Shown piece after piece: positions 9,101-15,042 of a DNA stretch of 34,257 bases (positions within the stretch are counted from its first letter, which is position 1; every line of letters starts with the position of its first letter). The notes beneath the pieces are model-generated. The model searched no databases. It was not told the origin of the DNA and saw only the letters and a program-made list of their open reading frames with translations. Made by a program: the position numbers and the translations under genes. Origin of the DNA: an uncultured Bacteroidales bacterium (lineage in GTDB: Bacteria > Bacteroidota > Bacteroidia > Bacteroidales > UBA932); the NCBI GenBank assembly GCA_945487035.1, contig CALYTI010000023.1:1-34257 (forward strand). Direction: 5' to 3'.

Positions 9101-9257
9101 CCTGATAGGATGACATCACCATAACGGTGTTGGCATCGAAGTCCGGGAACTGCGCAATCGAAGTATTCATCAAAGAGAATACTCCGAATATGGCAAAGGC
9201 GATGAAAATCAGCGCCGTTGTCACCGGTTTGTTGACGGCTGAACGATACAGACTCAT
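6168..9257 (-). CDS. RND-family inner-membrane efflux transporter (HAE1/AcrB-like)
   Basis: A 1029-residue proton-driven transporter of the AcrB superfamily. TM1 starts at about residue 12. Large periplasmic porter domains follow (about 35-335 and about 560-865), and the TM2-TM6 bundle begins with ITFLVVMLVVFLFLGRWRAT. The paired aspartates of TM4, essential for proton relay, are D399-D400 in IGMVVDDAIVVLEN. The second bundle contains VKNGIVLIDYTILCRERG and LRPILMTTLTTVLGMLPMAL, both characteristic. These features favour the hydrophobic/amphiphilic efflux (HAE) type over heavy-metal pumps, whose TM4 motif differs. With the adaptor and TolC genes immediately upstream it forms a complete tripartite pump. 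Its start and the adaptor stop overlap in TAATG. Substrate is unknown. Confidence 0.95.
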   Translation of the reverse strand: MSLYRSAVNKPVTTALIFIAFAIFGVFSLMNTSIAQFPDFDANTVMVMSSYQGASAEDIETNVTKVLENTLNGVENLKKLTSRSKENISIIALEFEYGTDIEVATNNIRDKLDMVSSLLPDGASQPMIMKFSVDDMPIMVLSATAEESLSGLNKILDDKVATPLARVNGVGTVSVGGAPTREIQVYCDPNKLQAYGLSVSSIAQVISAENRNLPSGNIDIGTETYTLRIEKEVGEPMELLDLVVSTSGNKVVYLRDVATLRDGSEEREQESYTDGKRSARIVIQKQNGANTVNVIRDVKKTLKKIEPTLPADVHIQTVVDSSTNIINTINTLKETIIITFLVVMLVVFLFLGRWRATFIIVLSIPIALLASLVYLYATGSTLNIISMSALSIAIGMVVDDAIVVLENITTHIERGEKPKEAAVHATGEVAISVIASTLTMLCVFLPLTLMKGMMGIMFKQLGWIVSIIMIVSTTAALTLVPMLCSKMLRANPKHGKLHQAIFGPINRFLDWISRGYAHVIRWATTHRKTVIFGFFGLLVISLVFMAPGIKTEYFPRSDDGRLSIDINLPVGTAQSVTAEVTASIYDDLVEAVPEMQVCNVVYGQADSDNAFASMQSNGTHIISMNINLGSIDTRERSTAEIADVVRGILRNYPQIRKATVSEGGGMMGGATSVQVQVFGYDFEKTDRVAKELQEKMLASDDFSQVTLSRDEYTPEFQMDFDRTKLALNGLTSSTAGAAFSAAMSGTVASFYREDGDEYDIRVRYAPEFRRSIEDMENIVVMNAYGKPVKMKELGTIVETSVPPTIERQDRERLIKINAIVSKNSVLSDAVATAQKIIDDTDIPSELTTVIAGDYEDQQEMFGDMLMLIILIIILVYMVMAAQFESFMSPFVIMFSVPFALVGVILGLTVTRTALGVMSIIGVIILLGIVVKNGIVLIDYTILCRERGMNAIDASVEAARSRLRPILMTTLTTVLGMLPMALGRGEGAEMWRSLGMTVCWGLSISTLVTLVLIPAVYCVFATRQERKIKK

Positions 9258-10282
9258 TACTTGAGAACCTCCACCTTTGTGCCGGCACGCAGGGTGCTCT
9301 GGCCATTAACGACTACTTTTTCTCCAGCCTGAAGTCCGCTCAGCACTTCATAGTTGGAACCCAGGTGACGGCCTACCTCGACAAGACGCACGGAAACCGT
9401 ATTATCCTCTCCGAGCACATAGACTGACTTCTGGCCTGAGCCCTGAATCTTCTGGACTGCGGTGTCAGGCACGAGAATGCGGGAATTGGTTCCGAACACC
9501 ACCTTGGCTCCGGCATACATGCCCGGGCGCAACTGCGAGTCCTTGTTCGGGATGTGCACCTCAGCAGTCACGGTGTGGGTGGTTGCATCCACGGTAGGAT
9601 GCACGCGCACAACTGAGCCCGTGAAGGTCTTGCCCGGAAGTGCCTCAGGGGTGATTTCCACCTTGACTCCCTTCTTCAGATAAGAGTAATCCTTTTCGGA
9701 TACGGACACAAGCACCTTGATAGGGTTGATCTGCTGAACTACGAAAAGAGGAGAAGACATTGAGTACATATCTCCCTGGTCATAGTTCCTTGCTGTCACG
9801 ACGCCGTTGAGAGGGCTCAGGAGTATGGTATTCTCCTTAAGGTTGCGGTAGCTGCTCTCCTTTACCCTGTAGGAAAGCTCCACTGCGTCGAAGTCGGATT
9901 TGGAAACTCCGCCCTTCTCATAGAGGCTCTTGGTACGCTGATACTCATCCTTGGCGTTGGAGAGCTGAAGCTCGGCCTGGTCAAGCTGAAGACGGTCCAT
10001 CTCAGCGAGGGTCTGGCCTGCGCTTACGAAGTCCCCGACCTCGGCATTGACCTTTACTATACGGGCAGCCGTCTGCGGAGCAATATTGTTGACCGCATAA
10101 GGCTGGAGGGTTACCGAATAATTCTGATCGAGACTTACCTGCGAGTATTCGGTCTCGATGATACGCACTGACGGGAGATGCTCAACCGTCTGATTCTGCA
10201 CTGAGGCAGATTTGTTGCCTCCGCAGGATGCGAAGCAAAGCACTGAGGCGGCGGCAAGAACAAAAGGAAATGTCTTATTCAT
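9257..10282 (-). CDS. RND efflux periplasmic adaptor lipoprotein (membrane-fusion protein)
   Basis: Bridges the RND pump and TolC. The product of about 341 residues has a lipoprotein signal ending in FASC followed by Gly-Gly-Asn. It then shows a beta-barrel/lipoyl segment (NIAPQTAARIVKVNAEVGDFVSAGQTLAEM), an alpha-helical hairpin (LDQAELQLSNAKDEYQRTK, EKGGVSKSDFDAVEL), the second lipoyl half (TILLSPLNGVVTARNYDQGD) and the membrane-proximal domain. The start is ambiguous: ATG 10282 gives a compact signal peptide (MNKTFPFVLAAASVL), while a GTG at 10294 directly after the tolC stop would add four residues. I prefer the ATG. It lies between tolC and the pump gene in the same run. Confidence 0.92.
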   Translation of the reverse strand: MNKTFPFVLAAASVLCFASCGGNKSASVQNQTVEHLPSVRIIETEYSQVSLDQNYSVTLQPYAVNNIAPQTAARIVKVNAEVGDFVSAGQTLAEMDRLQLDQAELQLSNAKDEYQRTKSLYEKGGVSKSDFDAVELSYRVKESSYRNLKENTILLSPLNGVVTARNYDQGDMYSMSSPLFVVQQINPIKVLVSVSEKDYSYLKKGVKVEITPEALPGKTFTGSVVRVHPTVDATTHTVTAEVHIPNKDSQLRPGMYAGAKVVFGTNSRILVPDTAVQKIQGSGQKSVYVLGEDNTVSVRLVEVGRHLGSNYEVLSGLQAGEKVVVNGQSTLRAGTKVEVLK

Positions 10283-10294
10283 TATTTTACTCAC

Positions 10295-11665
10295 TTATTC
10301 GAGGAAATCACAGCCGAGGGTCTGCTCTAGGCTTGCCTTGGCGTTGAGATATGAAAATATTGACTGGCTTACGCTCATTCTTGCCTGAACAAGCGCAAGC
10401 TGTGCATCGTTGAGGTCAGTCAGCGTGCTGCTGCCCACTTCGTAGGAGGCCTGGGTTATGTCATAAGCCTTTTCGGCTGATTCGAGGGCCTTGCCTGCTG
10501 CTTCGTAGCTGTGCATAGCCGTTTCCATCGTGTTGATGTTCTGGCGTATGGAAATCTGAAGCTGACGGCGGGTGTTCTCGGTCTGAAGCTCAAGCTCGCT
10601 GGCCTGCACCTTGGCAGCACGCACATTATTGAGACGCTTCCCGCCGGAGAAAATAGGTATGCTGAGGCTCAGTCCGACATAAGAGTACGGAGTCCAGTTG
10701 TAGGTGCTGAACTCGAAGTCGTTGGCCATGGCACTGTAGTTATAGACGAAGCTGAGGTTCAGGGACGGGAGATAGGCGTACTGCTGGCTCTTGACCGCGG
10801 ACGCGAGCTGCTCGGCCTGGATGGCCAGCTGGCGCATGGTGCTGTTGTTGTCGAGATTGAGCTCATCCTCACCGAAGAGTATGCTCATGTCCTGGGCGTA
10901 GTCGGAGAGCTTGCCGGCGACATCGATTTCCATGTCGAGGTCCACTCCCATCACAGCCTTGAGTTGCCAAAGCGTGAGGGTGATGGCGTTCTGGGAATCG
11001 TAGAGATTAGGAACCGCGTTGGCAAGGGTGGTCGCCGCACGTGCGTAGTCCAATTCGGAAGCCTTCTGAGCCTCGCGTTTGAGACTGATTTTCTCGAAGT
11101 TTGCAAGGGCATTGTCGTAAACCTCCTTATAAACCTTATAGGACTCCTTTGCGAGCAGGGCTGAATAGTATGCGGACTTGACCTGGGTTACCATCTCAAG
11201 ACGGCTGCTGCGGGCTTTTTCTACCGCAAGCTCCACGTCCTGTCCGCTGATGCGCAGACTCTCCCAGACCTGGAAGTTGACAAGCGGCATACCAGCGCTG
11301 AAGCCGGCAGAGAAGGAATTCCAACGGCCGACTTCCATTCCGTTGTTCTGTTTGGAGGACTCTTCACCTCCTTCGCCTTCCGAGCCGCCTGCACCGGGGC
11401 CCATAATGGAGGACATATCGAAGTCCATATACATCACCTGCTTCTCGATGGTTCTCTGGAAGGAGGCGGATCCGTCTATCTGAGGAAACAGGGCAGCATA
11501 GGTGCCCTTCTTCGCATATTCCGCGCGCTGAATTTCTTTATCGGCAACCTTAACGGAAACATTTTCGCTAAGGGCAATTTCCAGAGCCTGTTCGAGGGTA
11601 ATGACTTGCGGCTCGGACGGTGATGCTGCCAGGGTCGCAAGTATTGCGATTGATTGTATTAACAT
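10295..11665 (-). CDS. TolC-family outer-membrane efflux channel
   Basis: Outer-membrane exit duct of the tripartite pump, 456 residues. A short hydrophobic signal (MLIQSIAILATLAAS) precedes ITLEQALEIALSENVSVKVAD, the usual start of the mature TolC repeat. Long helical segments with heptad-like alanine and glutamine follow (about 125-230 and 330-430), and the second repeat ends in YEVGSSTLTDLNDAQLALVQAR, a highly typical motif. A Gly/Glu/Ser-rich insertion at about residues 88-112 (GPGAGGSEGEGGEESS) falls where an extracellular loop is expected. It is the first gene of the eleven-gene minus-strand run and has a candidate -7 box about 90 bp upstream. Confidence 0.93.
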   Translation of the reverse strand: MLIQSIAILATLAASPSEPQVITLEQALEIALSENVSVKVADKEIQRAEYAKKGTYAALFPQIDGSASFQRTIEKQVMYMDFDMSSIMGPGAGGSEGEGGEESSKQNNGMEVGRWNSFSAGFSAGMPLVNFQVWESLRISGQDVELAVEKARSSRLEMVTQVKSAYYSALLAKESYKVYKEVYDNALANFEKISLKREAQKASELDYARAATTLANAVPNLYDSQNAITLTLWQLKAVMGVDLDMEIDVAGKLSDYAQDMSILFGEDELNLDNNSTMRQLAIQAEQLASAVKSQQYAYLPSLNLSFVYNYSAMANDFEFSTYNWTPYSYVGLSLSIPIFSGGKRLNNVRAAKVQASELELQTENTRRQLQISIRQNINTMETAMHSYEAAGKALESAEKAYDITQASYEVGSSTLTDLNDAQLALVQARMSVSQSIFSYLNAKASLEQTLGCDFLE

Positions 11666-11753
11666 AGTTTATCTAACTAATATAAAAGCCAAGGCGTTTT
11701 TGCAATGATTGTGCCATTTGTTAAGAATAATTGAACCTCTTTGCAAGCGGGGG

Positions 11754-11761
11754 CAAATATA
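11754..11761 (-). promoter_or_regulatory. Candidate -7 promoter element for the tolC operon
   Basis: On the minus strand this reads TATATTTG, matching the Bacteroidota -7 consensus TAnnTTTG. It lies 92 bp upstream of the tolC start in a short AT-rich divergent region. No clear -33 TTTG was found at the expected 19-21 nt spacing, so this is weaker than the promoters at 27263 and 13798. Confidence 0.45.
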
Positions 11762-11774
11762 TCAAAAATATAGC

Positions 11775-11782
11775 TATATTTG
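11775..11782 (+). promoter_or_regulatory. Candidate -7 promoter element for lgt, nearly leaderless
   Basis: The sequence TATATTTG matches TAnnTTTG and ends only 6 nt before the lgt ATG at 11789. Transcription from it would start at or within a few bases of the start codon. The same box with the same 6-nt spacing precedes the DUF2723 gene at 27511. No -33 match is evident. Confidence 0.5.
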
Positions 11783-11788
11783 TCGGAT

Positions 11789-12652
11789 ATGCTGGATATT
11801 CTTACAATTCACTGGAATGTCGATCCGGTGCTTCTGCACCTCGGCCCGATTAGCCTGAGGTGGTATTCCCTGCTTTTCGTTTCAGGGTTCATCTTCGGAT
11901 GGTATATGTTCCGCAGTTTCTACCGCAGGGAAGGCGTTGACGAGAAACTTCTCGACCCGTTCCTCTATGCTATGCTGATTTGCGTCATTGTGGGAGCGCG
12001 TCTCGGTCACTGCATATTTTATGACCCTCAATACTATTTCGGAAGCTGGCAAGGCTTCCTGGAGGTTTTCCAGCCTTGGAAGGGAGGACTTGCGAGCCAC
12101 GGAGGCGCGATAGGTATCATTATTGGTATCATATGGTATGTGAAGAAATACGGCAAGAAGGAGGGCTTCGATTTCTTCTGGATTGCCGACAGGCTTGTGC
12201 TGGTAGTCTGCTTTGCGGGAGCCTGCATCCGACTCGGCAATTTCTTCAATTCGGAAATCATCGGTTACAACACCAATCTGCCTTGGGGAATCGTGTTTGA
12301 CCGCACGGGAGACCCTAATCCGAAGCACCCGACTATGCTGTATGAGGCGTTTACCTACCTTACTATGGGCATAGTGATGATGTGGCTGTACCGCAAGAAG
12401 CTCGACAAGCTTTACAGCGGAGAACTGTTCGGTATCTTCCTTACCTTCTGCTTCGGAGTGAGAGGCCTGCTGGAGTTCACCAAAGCGCCTTCAGTTACCC
12501 TCTTTACCATCGGGGATGTGGTTATCAATATGGGCCACGTACTGAGTTTCCCGTTTGCGATTGCGGGTATTGCGATATGGATTTGGGCGGTGAAGCGCAA
12601 GAAGCCGGCCACTATCCAACGCCAGCCTTACAGGACGCCGAAGAAGGCGTAA
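11789..12652 (+). CDS. lgt: Prolipoprotein diacylglyceryl transferase Lgt
   Basis: Inner-membrane enzyme that moves diacylglycerol from phosphatidylglycerol to the lipobox cysteine of prolipoproteins, the first step of lipoprotein maturation. The product is 287 residues with about seven hydrophobic segments. Key residues are visible: H104 in LASHGGAIGIIIG, equivalent to the essential E. coli H103, and the signature GACIRLGNFFNSEIIG with R148. The start is ATG 11789 (MLDILTIHWN); an in-frame TTG at 11780 lies inside the -7 box and is rejected. The C-terminal tail is basic. It serves the many lipoproteins encoded here (GldH, SusD, S41, BACON and others). It is convergent with the ATPase gene, with 2 bp between the stop codons. 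Confidence 0.95.
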   Translation: MLDILTIHWNVDPVLLHLGPISLRWYSLLFVSGFIFGWYMFRSFYRREGVDEKLLDPFLYAMLICVIVGARLGHCIFYDPQYYFGSWQGFLEVFQPWKGGLASHGGAIGIIIGIIWYVKKYGKKEGFDFFWIADRLVLVVCFAGACIRLGNFFNSEIIGYNTNLPWGIVFDRTGDPNPKHPTMLYEAFTYLTMGIVMMWLYRKKLDKLYSGELFGIFLTFCFGVRGLLEFTKAPSVTLFTIGDVVINMGHVLSFPFAIAGIAIWIWAVKRKKPATIQRQPYRTPKKA

Positions 12653-12654
12653 AC

Positions 12655-13782
12655 TTAATACATTTTCACAAGCCAAAGGCGCAAGAATCTGTCTGCAACA
12701 GAATAGATTTTTACGCCTTTATCTTGACGATAGGTGAGAATCTGTTTTTCCAGAAGAAAACGCACGGAGTTCTGGACCATGCTCGCAGACTGAAGAGAAT
12801 GCTTCCTGATGAAGGCGGCAGATGTAATTCTGGAGGCATCGCCTTCTCGGGCGACAGCTGTCAATGTCTCTTTCTGTGCGAGAGTGAGCATAGACATCTG
12901 CTCCATATAGTAATGTTCACGGTCTGAAAGGATATGGTCTATCGTGTCCTCAAGCAACTCCGCCGTAGGCTCCTGATGGCGGGCGAACAAGTCGTGGAAA
13001 GTCTGATGGACATAATATGTGTGTCCCTCAAACAAGTCATAAACATATCCGCACAATGCTTCCGGGATACCTATTCCGCCTTCATTAAACATCCTTGCTG
13101 CAAAGTCAATATACACTGCCCTGTTAATACGGTCCAGATACATATGTGACACGCTGTTGTAGAATGGCTTTGACGGAGAGTTGAACATGTTCTCAAGAGA
13201 ATGCCTGTCGCTTCCGGCAAAAATAAAACGACAATTGCTCATCTTCTGAATGTAGGTTCGCAGCAGCGCCTCCACGTTTTTCTCTGGATAATTGCCTATC
13301 TGCTGGAATTCGTCTATGGTTACGATGCAAGGCTTGTCTGCATCTTCCAGAAAACGGAAAATTTCTTCGAGTGTTGTCTCAGGCCTGCTAATATCCCCAA
13401 GTTTGAGGTCAAATGTCGGGATTCCTGTGACCGGGTCATATCCGAAACTTCCATACAGAGACTTCAACACCCGGACAAACAGGTCTATCATTTGTTTCCC
13501 CTTCGGAGCCAAACAGGAGTATATCTCCTTGCTCAGCAGCATCACAAATTCAGACAGACTGGTCGAGGCATAGATATCCACATAGAAGGTATGATATTCA
13601 CCGGCAATCTCAGGCTGCGCGTAGAAATGCCGTATAAGTTGTGTCTTGCCCATTCGTCTGGGCGAAGTAAGAAGAACATCAGACTGATTTTGAACATAGT
13701 CAACCAGTCTGGCAGTTTCCTGCTGCCTATCACAAAAATATGGCTCCGGTATCGGACCGTTGATATAGAAAGGATTCTTCAT
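12655..13782 (-). CDS. Stand-alone AAA+ ATPase of the archaeal-type ATPase_2 family with C-terminal winged helix
   Basis: A 375-residue P-loop ATPase. After the N-terminal NPFYINGPIPEPYFCDR box come Walker A SPRRMGKT (residues 40-47), Walker B IVTIDEF (about 153-159) and a sensor-like FAGSDRHSLENMF. The C-terminal third (TLAQKETLTAVAREGDAS, then HSLQSASMVQNSVRFLLEK) looks like a winged helix-turn-helix. The start is ATG 13782; an in-frame TTG at 13800 lies inside the -7 box and is rejected. The family is multi-copy and variable between Bacteroidota genomes; its function is unknown and it is often found in accessory DNA. Here it sits next to RHS remnants and has its own promoter. No nuclease or transmembrane partner is adjacent. 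Confidence 0.88.
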   Translation of the reverse strand: MKNPFYINGPIPEPYFCDRQQETARLVDYVQNQSDVLLTSPRRMGKTQLIRHFYAQPEIAGEYHTFYVDIYASTSLSEFVMLLSKEIYSCLAPKGKQMIDLFVRVLKSLYGSFGYDPVTGIPTFDLKLGDISRPETTLEEIFRFLEDADKPCIVTIDEFQQIGNYPEKNVEALLRTYIQKMSNCRFIFAGSDRHSLENMFNSPSKPFYNSVSHMYLDRINRAVYIDFAARMFNEGGIGIPEALCGYVYDLFEGHTYYVHQTFHDLFARHQEPTAELLEDTIDHILSDREHYYMEQMSMLTLAQKETLTAVAREGDASRITSAAFIRKHSLQSASMVQNSVRFLLEKQILTYRQDKGVKIYSVADRFLRLWLVKMY

Positions 13783-13797
13783 ACGAATTCTTTTATG

Positions 13798-13828
13798 CAA
13801 AAGTAATTATTAGATTTTAATAATCAAA
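13798..13828 (-). promoter_or_regulatory. Consensus Bacteroidota promoter of the AAA+ ATPase gene
   Basis: On the minus strand the -33 box TTTG is at 13828-13825 and the -7 box TACTTTTG (TAnnTTTG) at 13805-13798, with exactly 19 nt between them. The -7 box ends 15 nt upstream of ATG 13782, giving a leader of about 10 nt. The promoter overlaps the tail of the degraded RHS fragment. Confidence 0.7.
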
Positions 13829-13989
13829 ATCCAATGATTGTAAATCAAGACATCATCCCCGCAGCAGGCGTATTGGCTGATGCCGTAGTATTTTTCGCTC
13901 TGCGGGTCCGAGACCAGCCAGCGGTGCAGGCTGGCGGAGTAGAACAGGGCGGAGTGGTCGCTAAGGGTCGTTCCGTGAATTATGATTTA
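13810..13989 (-). pseudogene. RHS/YD-repeat core-domain fragment (remnant)
   Basis: The minus-strand frame read from 13986 to its TAA at 13810 contains LFYSASLHRWLVSDPQSEKY followed by YGISQYACCGD. This matches the RHS-associated core pattern (R-[FW]-L-x-x-D-P-x-x-E-K-Y-x-x-I-S-x-Y-A-Y-C-G-N-N-P), with the last part decayed from YCGNNP to CCGDDV. The frame is closed by TAA upstream (13987-13989) and has no start codon. After the core motif it runs into unrelated AT-rich sequence that now carries the ATPase promoter. It is therefore a truncated piece of a polymorphic-toxin or wall-associated RHS protein. The plus-strand ORF over the same bases is its shadow. Confidence 0.65.
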
Positions 13990-14004
13990 TCAATAGAGTC
14001 AACA

Positions 14005-14874
14005 CTATACGAATATTGAAAGTTCTTTCCCAGGGTCCAACCATTTGCTTTGTTGTGGCTCCCATCCATCAATCGATGCGAGATACGCCTCGTAATTAGG
14101 CTTGCACGGAATCAGCCATTCGTATTTCAGTTCCTTCATTTTTATCAGTTTAAGCGCCAATTCTGTAGAAATATAGATTTCCCTATCTGAAAACCATCCG
14201 TCTCCAAATCTTTCCTTTGAAAGATAGATATGCGGCAATGGATGTTTATGCAAAGGATAAAAAGGATTGATGGGGGCACCTACATACTTCCTTTTTCCAC
14301 ACTCTGGGCATTCCCGATAATTGTAATTGAGAAAAACCATATCCTCGTCTATGACTGGAATCACAAGTTGTACAACACCATCAATAATCTTTCCCCCTTT
14401 TGTCCTTAATGGTCTGCATCCTATCCCCAGTGGCTCAAAAACTTCTTGATATAAGTCAACGGAAGCAAACAATACTTCAAATACCCAGGCGAAGAACCCC
14501 CACAACTTATGTTTGGCTACTTTACTGACTCGGTAATCATCTATCTGTACGGCATTGTAATGACACGAAGTGCAGTTGTCCTGCCATTCACAAGTAATGT
14601 CATTCAGATGCTCCGGATAGCCGCAATAGTGATAATTTCTTATGACGCAGTATTCCGATCCCAGAATCTCCTCTTTTGAATACTCAAACTGAATATACTC
14701 TCTCAGTGGATTAAATTGCTTATTTGAGAAGTATTTTATTATCTCCTCATATATATATCCTTCCTCAATTTTTATAGGCTCATTATCATTTGGTATTCTT
14801 TTAATACCGAATTGAGCTAGAAAATCTACATCATTTTCTTCCCAAAAATTGTGCAAATCGTGAATTACTTTCAT
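14005..14874 (-). CDS. Unknown AT-rich gene, possible RHS-associated immunity protein with two CxxC pairs
   Basis: A 289-residue soluble protein, starting at ATG 14874 (MKVIHDLHNFWEENDVDF), that I do not recognise with certainty. It has no signal peptide or membrane segment. It contains CTSC (C101, C104) and CPECG (C189, C192), which could together bind zinc, plus further cysteines at 76, 84, 95, 153 and 257. Near the C-terminus DREIYISTELALKLIKMK followed by a WLIPCKP strand resembles the end of small immunity proteins in Imm11-like and double-CxxCG groups. Base composition is clearly more AT-rich than the flanking genes, suggesting transfer. The RHS core remnant begins 15 bp downstream on the same strand, and a signal-peptide remnant lies upstream. 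An orphan immunity gene is my best inference; no toxin is left beside it. Confidence 0.5.
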   Translation of the reverse strand: MKVIHDLHNFWEENDVDFLAQFGIKRIPNDNEPIKIEEGYIYEEIIKYFSNKQFNPLREYIQFEYSKEEILGSEYCVIRNYHYCGYPEHLNDITCEWQDNCTSCHYNAVQIDDYRVSKVAKHKLWGFFAWVFEVLFASVDLYQEVFEPLGIGCRPLRTKGGKIIDGVVQLVIPVIDEDMVFLNYNYRECPECGKRKYVGAPINPFYPLHKHPLPHIYLSKERFGDGWFSDREIYISTELALKLIKMKELKYEWLIPCKPNYEAYLASIDGWEPQQSKWLDPGKELSIFV

Positions 14875-14904
14875 AACTATCTGATCTATTCTATATTTAG
14901 GGCC

Positions 14905-15042
14905 TTAAGGTGATGGCGGCAATGTCTGCTCAAGTACCGTCTCCCCACGCTTATACACAGGGTTAGGCCCCTGCTCTTCAGCCAAAGACACTTGGGCAGT
15001 CAGAAAAAGCGAAAACAGTATTAGCAGGCGGCGAGAAATTAT
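14905..15042 (-). pseudogene. Signal-peptide ORF remnant lacking a start codon
   Basis: The minus-strand frame from 15042 to TAA 14905 encodes about 45 residues: SRRLLILFSLFLTAQVSLA, a good signal peptide, then a short mature part ending in RGETVLEQTLPPSP. There is no ATG, GTG or TTG at its head; the first codon over the S41 stop is ATA. Changing that A to G would create an ATGA overlap with the S41 stop, so the start may have been lost by one transition. It could be the N-terminus of the secreted RHS protein whose core fragment lies at 13810, but that link is inference. Confidence 0.4.

Noticed and set aside
13783..13800. TTG-started N-terminal extension of the AAA+ ATPase
   Set aside because: The TTG is inside the -7 box of a consensus promoter, so it would not be transcribed; ATG 13782 fits better.
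13834..14019. Plus-strand 61-codon ORF
   Set aside because: It is the reverse reading of the RHS core remnant, whose minus-strand translation gives a recognisable motif.
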